Below the pieces are notes generated by a model. That model did no database searches. It was not told the DNA's origin and was given only the letters and a program-made list of their open reading frames with translations. From positions 3,750,835 to 3,814,834 of the forward strand of contig OX387186.1 in assembly GCA_947561395.2 (NCBI GenBank): DNA of 64,000 nucleotides, written 5' to 3'. Position numbers and translations under genes: made by a program. Shown here one piece after another: positions 14,399 through 25,241 of this stretch; position 1 is the first letter of the stretch; every line of letters begins with the position of its first letter. The stretch comes from Buxus sempervirens (lineage: Eukaryota > Streptophyta > Magnoliopsida > Buxales > Buxaceae).

Positions 14399-16443
14399 CA
14401 CTACAAAAAAGCAAGTTTTTACCGACAGTAGGGTACCGCCGGTAATAGTATTACCGGCGGTAAGGACTCTTGCCCCAAAAATTGCTGACGGTAAAGGTTT
14501 TAGCGGCGGTAATTTTCTTACCGCCGCTATTTCTAGGTCATTACCGTCGGAACAATACCGCCGGTAAAAAAAATATTAAAAAAATAAAAAAGCCACATAA
14601 TGACTTTTAGCGGCGGTAATTACCGCCGCTAAAAATAACAATTTAAAAAATAAAAAAATAAACTAACGACTTTTACCGGCAGTAAATTCCCGCCGCTAAA
14701 AATAACAAAAAAAAATAAACGTGTTATTAACGACTTTTACCAGCGCTAATTACCGCCGCTAAAAAATAAATAAAAAATAAATTAATGACCTTTACCGGCG
14801 GGCATTACCGCCGCTAAAAACTTTATTAAAAAAATAAAAAAAATTTGCTGCCGAACATCGGCAGCAGAGATATTGAGAGAGAGAGAGAGAGAGGGAGGGA
14901 GGGAGAGAGAAAAAGAGATATAGAGAGAGAGAGAGAAGGAGATAGGCATAGAGAGAGAGAGAGAGAGAGTGAGAAACAGAGATAGAGAGAGAGAAAGAGA
15001 GATAGAGATAGAGAGAGGGAGAAAGAGAAAGAGAGAGTGAGACCTTGGAAAAAATTTGTAGAGAGAGAAAGAGCAACATGTTAGTGAGAGAGTAAATTTG
15101 CAAAAAAGAAAAGGAAAATATAAATGATGGCTAAAAAGAAATGCATACCTGTAGTTGGATTGCAAGAAAAAAAACAAGAAGAAAGAGACAAGTTGAAGAA
15201 GAAGAGGTTCGGTTCGTATATATAGAAGTGACTTTTAGGGGCGGTAATAGGCTTACCGCCGCTATAAGTCGAATAACATTTGAAAATTGGCGCTTTAACT
15301 TTTCGCGGCGGTAACTTACCGCCCCTAAAAGTCAAACAAAAATTCATTAATTTGGAACGCGGGAAAATTCCCGCTTTTGCTTTTACCGGCGGTAGTTCCC
15401 GCCCCTAAAAGTCTAACAAAAATTCATTTAATTTGGAACGCGGGAAAATTCGCGCTTTTGCTTTTACCGGCGGTAGATTCTCACCCCTAAAAGTCGATTT
15501 CTCTCTCCTAATTTAGTAGTGGTTGCATTTTTTTTTAAAAATGCAAAAGTTCTTTACCGGCGGTTTAACCGCCGGTGAATAATGTGTTATTGGGTTATTA
15601 CCAGCGGTTTTAAAAACCGCCAGTAAAAATTTCACATGATTTCCCCTAGACAAATTTTTTTAGGGCGGTAATGGCTTTACAGCCCCTAAAAGGGTCTTTT
15701 AGGGGCGGTAAAAAGCTTACCGCCGCTAAAAGTAATTTTTTGTTTTTTAAATAAATGTCTTTTAGGGGCGGTAATAGACTTACGGCCCCTAAAAGGGACT
15801 TTTAGGGGCGATAACATGTTGACCGCCGCTAAAAGTAATTTTTCGTTTTTAATAAATGGCTTTTAGGGGCGGTAATGAATGTACCGCCGCTAAAAGTAAT
15901 TTTTCGTTTTTTTCAATGAATGGTTTTTAGGGGCAGTAATGGGTTTACGGCCCCTAAAAGTAATTTTTCGTTTTTTAATAAATGACTTTTAGGGGCGGTA
16001 AGGGGTTTATGGCCCCTAAAAGGGACTTTTAGGGACGGTAATGAATATACCGCCACTAAAAATAATTTTTCGTTTTTTAATATATGGTTTTTAGGGGCAG
16101 GAAAGATCTCACCGCCTCTGAAAACCCGCTTTTAGGGGCGGTAATAGGCTTACCACCGCTAAAAGTGTTATTACCGACGGATTGATACCACCGGGAATAA
16201 GGCTTTTTTGGCGGGACCTTCCCGCCAACTTGTTGCCGGCGGTAGATATGTTACCGCCAGTAAAACTTAATATAGCCGCCGCTAAAGGCTATTTCGCGCT
16301 GAAAAAATGCGCGCCATAGAATTTTTGCGCGAAAAAAATGGTTGATTAATTTTTAAGGGCGGGAAGTGCTTTTACCGCCAGTAATAATGCTTTTAGCGGT
16401 GGGAATTAGATTACCGCCGCTAATTCTCCTCGTTTTTGTAGTG
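14399..16443. mobile_element. Non-autonomous CACTA (En/Spm) transposon, TSD AGG
   Basis: The termini are CACTACAAAAAAGC on the left and ...TTTTTGTAGTG on the right, the CACTA-superfamily inverted repeat. They are flanked by a perfect 3-bp duplication AGG (14396-14398 and 16444-16446). Both subterminal regions are packed with short direct and inverted motifs of the type TTTTAGGGGCGGTAA and TTACCGCCGCTAAAA, several dozen copies in all. These are the usual binding sites for the CACTA transposase accessory protein. The only unique internal part is about 14850-15230, a GA-rich tract plus some AT-rich sequence. No transposase is present. Confidence 0.93.
14874..15035 (+). repeat. GA-rich microsatellite inside the CACTA element
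   Basis: An imperfect (GA)n tract is interrupted by TATA, AAA and GGA units. Low-complexity Ser/Leu-rich open frames on the minus strand here result from the repeat and are not genes. Confidence 0.9.
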
Positions 16444-17549
16444 AGGCCTACGTCCACGGGCAATCCCGCAAGATGGAAATCCACTATCGATGGAAAAGAT
16501 TACAACAAGAGAGGATTTAAAAGACTTACCTCTCTACAAGCTTGACAAATAAACCATTCACCCAATCCCCACAACTTGCAACCTTCCACAATGTGCTTGT
16601 AACCCCAAACAACTATAAAAGAACCCCAAAATACTTTGGAACAAACCTTGCAAGAGATGGAATAGTGAAAACCCTTGTCTCTTCTCTCTCTCTCCTAATA
16701 GAACCCCATCTAGTGTCTTATGAACCCACATGAGAGAAGACCCCTCTCTCATGTACCACACTAATGGTATATAAACTTTTATTGTTGTATTTACATGAAT
16801 ACCCTCATATAAAGTAACAAGTCCAAGAGAAGAAATAAAACATAAAAAAAAAGTGATTTTATATCACCTCTCAACATCCTTCTATCCTTCTCTTTATATT
16901 CTCTCTATAATACAGTAATATTTCACGTTCTCTTCCGAAATCAGGACTTCTTTAACACAAAATGATGTTTTGAGAACTTTTGCATGCACAGAATTTTAAC
17001 AATTTTGGTTTGTTGATTATTGTACAATGAGCATTTTGGTTGCCTTGTCATGGATAACTTGCCAAATCTTCCTTGCTTTCTTTCCACTCCATCTCTTTTT
17101 CAATGCTCACGTTTGTATAAATTAAGGAACTGATACAGTTGTAATTCGTAAGGGGGTCTTGAATCACCATTACCCCGGGCACATATTTGCAGGTTTTTCT
17201 CCAGCTGTTATATAATTGCTCGTTCATTTCTTTGACATCTTCATGCTCTCCAACTACAAATTAATCCTATGTCAGTTTCAAATTTAAAATTTCATTCTTA
17301 TACTAATTCTATACTTTGTTATTGTTTTTCCTCCCTATCTTTTTGCATGGGTGTTGATCATTCAACTCTTGTAAATGTAGGCTGCGTTAAGTTGAAAGAT
17401 ATCCTCTCATGTTTTATTCTATTTTCTGATGGTTTTTGTCATAAAATGATGAAATTATATACATTTTATACATAAGAATATTGAACCAGTGTTATTTAAA
17501 GAAATCAAAATTATAATACTATATATAAGGACAGAAGAATACTGCAAGA
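16444..17549. other. Host repeat remainder and spacer before the RNase H ORF
   Basis: The first ~500 bp continue the sequence interrupted by the CACTA element. The rest is AT-rich. A possible splice acceptor lies near 17547, before the RNase H ORF, but no upstream exon could be identified. Confidence 0.35.
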
Positions 17550-18152
17550 ATGATTCTCAAGTTCTCCAAGATTTTGAGGTGTCAAAGACCAATTCAGGAC
17601 CCAGTTGGCCTGTTATCAAGGAAATTATGCAAGAAAGCTATACAAGTAACATGGGGAAAACCAGTTGTTGGTTGGACTAAATTGAATTTTGATGGGTCTG
17701 TCAAATTCAAAACAGGAACTGCCAGCATTGGAGGTGTCTTCAGGAACCACAAGGCTGAATTTTTGCTGGGATATGCAGAGCCAATTGGAGTAACAACAAG
17801 CACCGTAGCTGAATTAGCGGCTCTGCTCCGAGGGCTTGAGCTGGTACTAGAGAACGGTTGGCACAATATATGGTTTGAAGGAGATGCGAAGACGTTGATA
17901 GAAATTATCGTTCACAGGAGACGAGTGAGGTCTAAAGAAATTGAGAAGCATGTTAGGCATATAAACTTGATCCTGCCGGAGTTGAACAACTCTAAGGTGA
18001 CTCACATATACAGGGCGGGTAACAGGGCTGCTGATAAGCTAGCTCAAATGGGGCATCATTTGGGGAAACCTCACATCTGGCGCCACCCACCGGACCAAGT
18101 TTTACGCTTTGTACGTGACGATGCAGAAGGAAAAACCATTTTGCGTAATTGA
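17550..18152 (+). CDS. RNase H-like (RVT_3) domain protein, 200 aa, intact ORF
   Basis: The ORF is uninterrupted. The domain starts around residue 36 (GKPVVGWTKLNFDGS) and keeps the type I RNase H acidic set: Asp48 (FDG), Glu88 (VAELAAL), Asp112 (EGDAKTL) and Asp162 (NRAADKLA). This fold cuts the RNA strand of RNA-DNA hybrids and in plants often derives from LINE polyproteins. Two things argue that it may be a retained host gene: the ORF is intact among decayed elements, and no RT, endonuclease or poly(A) tract adjoins it. Free-standing single-domain proteins of this sort are also known in other plants. The N-terminal 35 residues are Lys/Arg-rich and unrecognised. The start at 17550 is the first ATG, and an upstream exon remains possible. 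Biochemical activity and biological role are unknown. Confidence 0.72.
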   Translation: MILKFSKILRCQRPIQDPVGLLSRKLCKKAIQVTWGKPVVGWTKLNFDGSVKFKTGTASIGGVFRNHKAEFLLGYAEPIGVTTSTVAELAALLRGLELVLENGWHNIWFEGDAKTLIEIIVHRRRVRSKEIEKHVRHINLILPELNNSKVTHIYRAGNRAADKLAQMGHHLGKPHIWRHPPDQVLRFVRDDAEGKTILRN

Positions 18153-18340
18153 GATGCAAATTAATTGTAACTAATACGTGTTCATGCATAAGCGCAGTAT
18201 GAAGATGCAACTGTCTAAATTGCTAGCATCTTCCTTCCTGTCATGTTAAGAAGAATTTAAGGACTGTATTGTGGGTCGCTCAACTACCCATCGGGTTGGT
18301 TACATACTTACATTTCAATATGCGTTGTTACCTGTTGTTT
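18153..18340. other. 3' flank of the RNase H ORF
   Basis: A short AT-rich stretch that probably holds the 3' UTR. Nothing else is seen. Confidence 0.4.
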
Positions 18341-18732
18341 GGGAAAATTATGAAAAACTCACTTTTTGGCCTCTATTTATAAAACAGTCCATAAAGATCC
18401 CATTATACAGAAAAGAAAAGGTTATTTTAAAAAAAAAAATAATCACTTTATTGTAGGTAAAACATGCTTGTGTCCCCATGTTAGATGTGCTTGGTATCCC
18501 ACATAAAAAAGATCGTATCCTATGTAAGATGCATTCGTATCACATATAATATGCGCTTGCATCCAATACAATGCAGTTGTGTTACAAATAAAGTTATCTC
18601 TAAATTTAATTATTTTTTAAGAAGTGGTCCTGTAATTTAATTATTTCTAAAAAGTGGATTTTATGTAATTATTAATTACAATGGACTGTTTTTATAATTA
18701 TTTATAAAAGTAACCCTTTTTCATAATTTTCC
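18341..18732. mobile_element. Mutator-like MITE, relative of 6874-7302
   Basis: The ends are GGGAAAATTATGAAAAAC and ...TTTTTCATAATTTTCC. The interior resembles the 6874 copy, including the repeated 'tgtgggata/catcc' type blocks and TIRs of more than 100 bp. No matching TSD is seen, so the boundaries may be slightly off. Confidence 0.6.
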
Positions 18733-18981
18733 TATTCAAATCTGACAATTAACTTTGTAAGCCTATAAGGTGCTCGTTTGTAATCAAAAGTAGTCGCCAC
18801 GTTGATCTACAAATCTAAACCCTGGACAACCCACTGCCCGCCCGACCCAACCGAACAAGAGCATGAACTTAGCATTTAGTTTGGATTGGGCTTCGTTTGA
18901 GGGCCCAAAGTTGAGTTTGGGTTGAGTTCAAGCCCGTGCTTAACAACCCCATAAGGCCAGGCCAGCCTAACCAAATTAGTT

Positions 18982-19289
18982 ATCTATTACCCTTATAAAA
19001 GTACGAATGGCACCAAACATTTTGTTTGGTTTTTGTCTTTTAGTACATTATAAAATATATAAATATATATTTTAAAATTCTGTCTTTACAAAAAAAAAAC
19101 ACCGATTCAAACTTTTAATATTAGTTTTTAGTGATATCTATTACCCTTATAAAAGTACGAATGGCACCAAACATTTTGTTTGGTTTTTGTCTTTTAGTAC
19201 ATTATAAAATATATAAATATATATTTTAAAATTCTGTCTTTACAAAAAAAAAACACCGATTCAAACTTTTAATATTAGTTTTTAGTGAT
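18982..19289 (+). repeat. Perfect 154-bp tandem duplication
   Basis: Two copies (18982-19135 and 19136-19289) start atctattacccttataaaag and appear identical by eye, including the A10 and AT-rich runs. The identity implies a recent duplication. No coding content. Confidence 0.9.
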
Positions 19290-19950
19290 ATTTGTCTAAA
19301 AGTATTTGGATTCAGTTTTAGTTCTTGGTAATTTATAAATAGTAAGAATTTATAACATAATTAAGAATGAGTGTCAATTTACTATTTATAAAACATTTAT
19401 TCCATAAATAGCCTTAACATACTTCCAATCCTTTTTTTTTACCTATCATTGTTTACAAGTTTTCGAGGGTATTTTTGGAAGAAATTGAATTTACATTAAA
19501 ATTTACTCCTTTTTAATTATATTTAGAAAAAATGATTGTTTCTTGGTTAATTTTTTTTTGGTAGTTTGAATGACCCAAAAAAAGCATTAAATGCCCAGCT
19601 TTGTTTGACCTTTGATCCGAAAATTAGTTTTTAGTAATATTTTTTTAATATATTTCAGATTCAATGGGCATTGTTTGGTAATTGAGACTTAGTGATACCT
19701 TTTAAAATAATTAAAAATAAGTGCCATTTTAATGTTCATAACCTATTTCTTCCCAAAATAACCTAAAAAAACTTGCAAACTTCACTTGTGTAAAAATGAA
19801 TGAAAAGGTTTTTGAAATCCTTCAAGGGCACTTAGGAAGAAATTCTTTATAAACAAAAAAGACATCAACTTTCAATTATTTTAGAAAAGTATCATTAATA
19901 ATTAGTTACTAAAAATTGATTGACTAAAACTGAATTATTTTTAAAAAGTT
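19290..19950. repeat. Degenerate foldback MITE sequence(s)
   Basis: The left part (GGATTCAGTTTTAG... TTAAGAATGAGTGTCAATTT) and the reverse complement of the right end (AATTCAGTTTTAGTCAAT... AATGATACTTTTCTAAAAT) are alike. Both resemble the foldback at 56990-57330. This is probably one or two decayed copies of the same family. Boundaries are approximate. Confidence 0.45.
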
Positions 19951-20593
19951 TCTGTTAAGAGTCCTCTTTCTTTTAATGCAACAGTCCTCTTTCTTTTAAT
20001 GCAACGAAAAAAATATTTTGATAAATAAAACAAAAGAATTGGGACCACATCAAATATAAAGGTGGGTAATTGGTACAAGCAAATGTAATAAATTAACAAA
20101 ACGTAACTTAAAAATGAACGATAAAAATGGCATATAAAACAATCTATACAGCGGTGAACAAAGTGCATATAAATATTTATGCAAAACTGTTCATTAAATG
20201 CTTAATTTTTTTTTGGTAGGAAGAGATGAATATGTATAATACTAAACCTGTAAGGTTTGTACACATGTGAAGTTTGGTTTAAATACTTAATTAATCAACA
20301 TTATAAGTGATAAAGGAGTCAAGATTAGCGCTATAGCCCTTTAAATTTATGAAAACTTATTTAATGACCGCTAACAAGATAAATGATAGATAATAAATGT
20401 GTACTTTAAAGAAAGTTCGAGTAAAGAAAATCATTTTCTTTTTTTTTCGTATATTGTTAAATGCTATGAATAGAGTGATTTAAGTCTTACTTCTTATTCT
20501 TAACAAATATCTTTTTCTTCCAATTTTTTTTTTTGTAGTACCATCAAGGTAAACGTATGATCCTACCACATGTAATGCATGCAGTTATTATAA

Positions 20594-21045
20594 GGGAAAA
20601 TTAATTTTTAATAGTGTTTTATCAAAATATTTAATATTTAGTCGGCAAAGTTTTGAGCTTTAACCTTTAATGCACCTTTATCAAAATAATTAATTTTTAA
20701 TGTTGTTTCACTGTTTCAAATAAATTCTTCCAAAAATACCCTTATACAACTTACTTCCGAGACTTGTACAAGCAATCAATTGACTTGTACAAGCCATTTT
20801 AAACTTATACAAACAATAAAATGACTTGTACAAGTCAATAAATTAATTTGTATAAGTCAATAAAATGACTTGTACAAATCAGTTAGATGAGTGATGTAAG
20901 GGCATTCTTGGAATAATTGATTTGTAACAGTGAAATGACACCAAAAATTAATTATTTTGATAAAGGTGTATTAAAAGTTAAAACTCAAAACTTTGCCAAC
21001 TAAATCTTAAATATTTTGATAAAGCAACACTAAAAATTAATTCTC
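20594..21045. mobile_element. 452-bp foldback MITE with GACTTGTACAAGTC core, TSD TTATTATAA
   Basis: The arms begin GGGAAAATTAATTTTTAA and, reversed, GAGAATTAATTTTTAGTG. They pair for roughly 200 bp each. The centre holds repeated units of the palindrome GACTTGTACAAGTC and close variants. A perfect 9-bp TSD, TTATTATAA, flanks it (20585-20593 and 21046-21054), pointing to the Mutator superfamily. A second copy of the same length is at 56417-56868. Confidence 0.88.
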
Positions 21046-21204
21046 TTATTATAACTCTATTTTTTTTTTTTACCACACCCACTATTATAAAGTGCACGTG
21101 CCACCCCACCTAGTATGAATAAACATATATATACATATATAAATGTATGTGGGTCTTATCGAGCTACTTTATTTCTTTTGTCACTCATGCCTATTTGAAA
21201 GCGT

Positions 21205-21360
21205 GTAAATTTACTATTCGCATCCTCTATCACGTACGTTGTAGACACCCCCTCACATTCAGTGGGGTGGTCCCACCATTCATTTGGGGGCCCCACCATT
21301 CAATGTGAGGAGCTGTTTACAGAAAACACTGTAGACGATGCCCATTTGTAAATTTACCAT
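21205..21360. repeat. Small foldback repeat near the decarboxylase 3' side
   Basis: Imperfect inverted arms (GTAAATTTACTATTCGCATC and the reverse of GATGCCCATTTGTAAATTTAC) enclose an inner inverted repeat, CTCACATTCAGTGGGG / CCCCACCATTCAATGTGAG. It looks like a small MITE. No clear TSD was found. Confidence 0.5.
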
Positions 21361-21722
21361 TGCCTTTTTTTTTCTTTGACATCTTTGTCATATAATCAAC
21401 TATAAAATATAAATTAATTAACATTTGATAACAAATTTATGATTAAATATGATATATATTTATATATTATATAACTTAAGCTATAACTTCCCCCACTTGA
21501 ATAATTAATCAGAGTAGCCTAATGACCTAATAATCTAAGATAGTAAAACGCAAGCAGAAACTTTGCTTGAGAAGGAATCGTTAATTATTCGACGTGTTCT
21601 TCCCTCGTAGAACAACTGCGTCAGCCTAATGACCTAATAATTCTAAACGAGTAAAGTGTAAGCATAAACTTGGTTTGACAAGGAACCAATATTTGACGTT
21701 ATTCTCAACGCCGGTGAAGGAA

Positions 21723-23213
21723 TCATTTTTCTGCTGCAGACTCTACTTCCCTTAACAAGGCATCGGCTTTGTTCTGAATCAGTTTCCACACTCCATCGAC
21801 GTGTTTTTCCTCGGTCAGCGTCGACCCAATTGCACATCTTATCACGTAGGCGCCACCGATCACTGCATGCGTCATGTAAGCGCGTCCACTGGAATTCACA
21901 GCCTCTAACAGCTTAGAGTTCAGCTCCGTGCCGTCGTCTTCCTCCTTTGGCCTTAGTCTGAAGCACACCAATGCAAATCTCCTGGGCACCACCACCTCAA
22001 ATCTGTCGTCTTTCCTGACCAATTCCTCAAAGTGCTTGGCCAATTTTATGTCACTTCTTATGTGGATCATTAAGTTGGCCACACCATACCTCCGAATCAC
22101 CAGCCACAGCTTAATGGCTCGGAAGCGTCGGCTCAGAGCAATCTGCCAGTCCTTATAGTCTATTACTTGCTCGGATTTACTGGCCCTGTTCTTCAGATAC
22201 TCAGGATCACTAGATAGGGATTCTACTAAGCATCCCGTGTCCTTAACCCACAAACAACAACAGTCCATGTTAGTGAGGAGCCACTTATGTGGGTTCATGC
22301 TTAGTGAATCAGCAAGTTCCACCCCGTCCAGGTAGTTCCTGAATTCTGGACATATACAGGCGCTGCCCGCATAGGCTGCGTCTATGTGAACCCAAACTCC
22401 ATAATCTCTGGCGACATGGCCAAGGCCTTCAACGGGGTCGACGGCCCCGCCTGACGTGGTCCCAACAGTGGCACAAAGAAACAAGGGAACTAACCCAGAC
22501 GCCAAATCTTCCTCCATGGCCACACGGACATCATCCGGTGACAATGCAAAGCCTGTGGCGGATGATGTGGGGAGGGGCCTGTAATTGATTAGCGGGATGC
22601 CCACCAACTTGGTGGCCTTTTGAAGAGAAAAATGAGTTTGGTCAGAACCATAAACTACCAATTTTGTTATAGTATGTCCACCCATAGTTTTCAAGGCCCT
22701 GTCTCTTGCGGCTGCTAGAGTGCACACGATGGCTTCACATGTGGTAGATTGTAAGACACCCCCACCAGTTCCGGAGAAGAGAAAGGTTTGTGGCAGCTTA
22801 AGCAGCTTCCCCATCCAATCCATGACAATTGCTTCCAGTTCAGTTGCAGCAGGAGACGAGACCCAAGTGAAGCCGGCAACGTTAAAGCCGGTGCATAGCA
22901 TCTCGCCCAGAAAGGCTGCAGTGCTGGCAGTGGATAGATAATAGGCAAAGAAGCTAGGGCTCTGCCAGTGAGTAAGTCCAGGGACAATGGTGTTGCTGAT
23001 GTCATGGAGAATGACTTCCAGGGGTTCCGGCGAGTCGGGTGCAACGTCGGGAGACAGCTTACGAAGATAGCCAGGCTCAACTTGGCTCACAACGGGGTGA
23101 CTCTCGATGTCTTTGTAGTATTTGGCAATGAAGTCGATCACCATACGCGATTCATCAGTGAAGGTGTCAATATCCAGGGGATTGAAGACGTTGGGGGTGT
23201 TGAGGGTACCCAT
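21723..23213 (-). CDS. TYDC: Tyrosine/DOPA (aromatic L-amino acid) decarboxylase, single exon
   Basis: This group II PLP enzyme decarboxylates tyrosine/DOPA to tyramine/dopamine in the cytosol, feeding alkaloids and hydroxycinnamoyl amides. The 496-aa ORF is uninterrupted and full length for the family. PLP Lys310 lies in SMNPHKW, the ring-stacking His194 in DQTHFS, and Asp278 in HIDAAYAG. The catalytic-loop Tyr339 (DPEYLKN) is present. Its replacement by Phe marks aldehyde synthases, so a true decarboxylase is predicted. Ser361 (LSRRFR) sits where TyDCs have Ser and tryptophan decarboxylases have Gly, favouring tyrosine/DOPA as substrate. The start at 23213 gives [14 protein letters not shown], a typical TyDC opening. 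The lack of introns is usual for plant TyDCs. A TATA-like motif lies about 80 bp upstream. No cluster partner genes are nearby. Substrate choice is inferred from motifs. Confidence 0.95.
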   Translation of the reverse strand: MGTLNTPNVFNPLDIDTFTDESRMVIDFIAKYYKDIESHPVVSQVEPGYLRKLSPDVAPDSPEPLEVILHDISNTIVPGLTHWQSPSFFAYYLSTASTAAFLGEMLCTGFNVAGFTWVSSPAATELEAIVMDWMGKLLKLPQTFLFSGTGGGVLQSTTCEAIVCTLAAARDRALKTMGGHTITKLVVYGSDQTHFSLQKATKLVGIPLINYRPLPTSSATGFALSPDDVRVAMEEDLASGLVPLFLCATVGTTSGGAVDPVEGLGHVARDYGVWVHIDAAYAGSACICPEFRNYLDGVELADSLSMNPHKWLLTNMDCCCLWVKDTGCLVESLSSDPEYLKNRASKSEQVIDYKDWQIALSRRFRAIKLWLVIRRYGVANLMIHIRSDIKLAKHFEELVRKDDRFEVVVPRRFALVCFRLRPKEEDDGTELNSKLLEAVNSSGRAYMTHAVIGGAYVIRCAIGSTLTEEKHVDGVWKLIQNKADALLREVESAAEK

Positions 23214-23290
23214 TTAATTTAATTTGGCCGAAGAGTTACAGATGCAAGGTTGATATTTCGTGTAGACAAAAGCAGCAAGGAGTTCGTTCT

Positions 23291-23300
23291 TCTATATACA
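23291..23300 (-). promoter_or_regulatory. TATA-like box of the decarboxylase gene
   Basis: On the minus strand the motif reads TGTATATAGA, about 80 bp before the ATG. That spacing suits a plant TATA box with a short leader. Confidence 0.5.
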
Positions 23301-23633
23301 AACACGAATTGCACGGAGACCCCCAATCTATCTCTGGGCACTCAAAGTGGAGGCATATACTTCACGCGACGGATATCTCGAAAAATCTCTGCTCCATGTA
23401 CCTCGTTCTTGGTAATTATTAAATTTGTTTTTCTGTAAGGAGTCACGAGATTCAGATGGAAAAAAGTTATTTTCACCGACAGTTGAAAAAAAAAGTGAAA
23501 AAAAGTTTTTCTCTTTTCAATGCGGGAGAGAGAAAAGTTGTTTTCGCCATTTTTTAATCAGCCATCGGTTACAGTTCATCTGTTGATGATATTATTCCGA
23601 CGAAATAAAATCGTACGTGGTTTTTTCCTTCCC

Positions 23634-23775
23634 TGATGCGATTATGAGATGCTGTAATATAGAGTATCTCATGACTAGTGTTTTGCATGTAAGTTCTAAT
23701 TAAAAACATTTAAAATAACAAAAAAATTCTAACCATGATATACTCTACATAGTAGTATCTCACAGCCGCATCAGA
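23634..23775. repeat. Short hairpin MITE, copy A
   Basis: The left arm GATGCGATTATGAGATGCTG and the reversed right arm GATGCGGCTGTGAGATACTA continue as an imperfect foldback of about 60 bp per arm. Relatives with the same 'GAGATGCTnCnATGTnGAGnATCTCA' theme lie near 37855 and 38917. Confidence 0.6.
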
Positions 23776-23975
23776 GACCGTTTAAAGAAAAGACCATAGA
23801 TAATTTCTTCCCCTAACATAAAATGGCATGAGTGACAAGTGGCTCAACTAAGAATAATGCCGTTTCATGGGCTATTTCCCTAGAGCACCCTCCACCCTTA
23901 TGGGACCATAATTTTAAATTCAACTAAATGTTAAAGCACCCAGTACGCTAGTCATTATTGCATTTTCCGTTGATG
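23768..23975 (+). repeat. Left arm of a ~205-bp inverted duplication
   Basis: The reverse complement recurs at 25242-25447 with roughly five differences over the 155 bp I compared by eye. The arm lies 0.55-0.76 kb upstream of the decarboxylase start codon. It has no coding content. Confidence 0.85.
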
Positions 23976-24879
23976 AATCATATTTGGGCCCTATTAATTG
24001 CGTCTAAGCTTTTAGGTGCAACGGTTGGCTAACATAATATATGATATCAAATCTTGTGTTCAATTTCTGGGGTTGCGTTTGCCTTTTGCATTTATTTGCA
24101 TCCAAGATATTCGTACCTGTATTTGTCCTCTCAGTTGGACTCTCTTAAATATTTAGTTGCACTTTTACTTGACATTTATTTGTATCCAGGTTGTTCATAC
24201 CCTCTATTTGTCCTCCCATTTGGGCATTTGGAGTTTTCTTTGGCATTTGTTTGTTTCAATGTTCAGTGTCCTCCTGCTTGACCCCTTTTAAATATGTAAT
24301 TGTACCTTCATTAATTAGCTTAAGCTTTTAGGTACAACATCTATCTAACATTTTTCTTTTTCTTTACCCGGCACAGGAAAGAATTTAACACAAAATACGT
24401 CTGGTTGTCTAAAAGGGCTTGAAAGGACAAAATAATTTTTTGAGGTTTCCATCCGCAAGTGTGAGTTGGCCCTTGACTTCGTGTCCCCAACGCCGAGCAT
24501 ATGTCCTCTAATTTTCCATGGCATGCACCTCATGGTTTTTTTTTGGCATGCACCTCATGTTTGGCTCACGGCCAAAGCAGGGTGGGCCAACTATAGCAGA
24601 AGATTTCATTATCATCATCTGTGCCCTGTGGCAATGCCGCGCAACCTGCCGGTCGTATTGAATGCGGCCGCGTCTGGAGATTTCCCTTCTCTCGTCAAAA
24701 TCGAGAATGGGCGGGAAGCCCAAAATGGAATATCGCTTTCTTCTTAGAAGAAAAAACGGAGAAGCGTATCGGAGATTGTTAGGTAGTAGATTGCTCGTTT
24801 CTTCCTTCCTTTCTTATCGTGTTGTCCTAACACACACCCCACAGCTGTCTCAGAGACTGTTAGTGTTAGGTACATAATC
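23976..24879. other. Spacer inside the inverted duplication
   Basis: No gene is recognised. A direct repeat of ggcatgcacctcatg occurs at about 24523 and 24546. Open frames here are short and uninformative. Confidence 0.4.
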
Positions 24880-25240
24880 AAGGGTCGTCCCAGGATTGGC
24901 GGAACCAATGTCGACGGACTCATCAGATAGGCCTTAATCTTATCAAATGCTACTTGACAATCTTCATTCCAAACCACAGGATTATCTTTCTTCAGCAGCT
25001 TGAATATGGGCTCACACATCGGAGTCATCTGTGCGATGAACCGACTAATGTACTGTAATCAGTCCAGGAACCCTCTAACTTCTTTTTCTGTCGACGGAAG
25101 AGGCATCTCCAGAATTGCCTTGGCCTTGACGGGATCAACCTCGATCCCTCACTTGCCCACTATGAATCCGAGCAGCTTTCTTGAAGTAACTCCAAATACG
25201 CACTTGTTTGGGTTGAACCGGAGCTTGTGATCTCTAATCT
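24880..25240 (-). pseudogene. Ty3/gypsy pol fragment (RT end to RNase H start)
   Basis: Minus-strand translation gives, in order, NKCVFGVTSRKLLGFIV, VDPVKAKAI, STEKEVRGFL, LQYISRFIAQMTPMCEPIF, FDKIKAYLMSPSTLVPP and VGCVLGQHDKKGRKK. This is the RT-connection-RNase H region of a gypsy polyprotein. At least two in-frame stops (after FIVGK and after RGFLD) make it dead. It lies between the arms of the inverted duplication. Confidence 0.85.
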
Positions 25241-25241
25241 T

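Noticed and set aside
14782..15347. Long minus-strand open frames (131, 103 and 88 codons)
   Set aside because: They translate the GA microsatellite and subterminal repeats of the CACTA element into Ser/Leu runs and have no domain.
15640..16150. CRISPR-like regularly spaced repeats
   Set aside because: The repeats are degenerate, occur in both orientations and lie wholly inside a CACTA element with TIRs and TSD.
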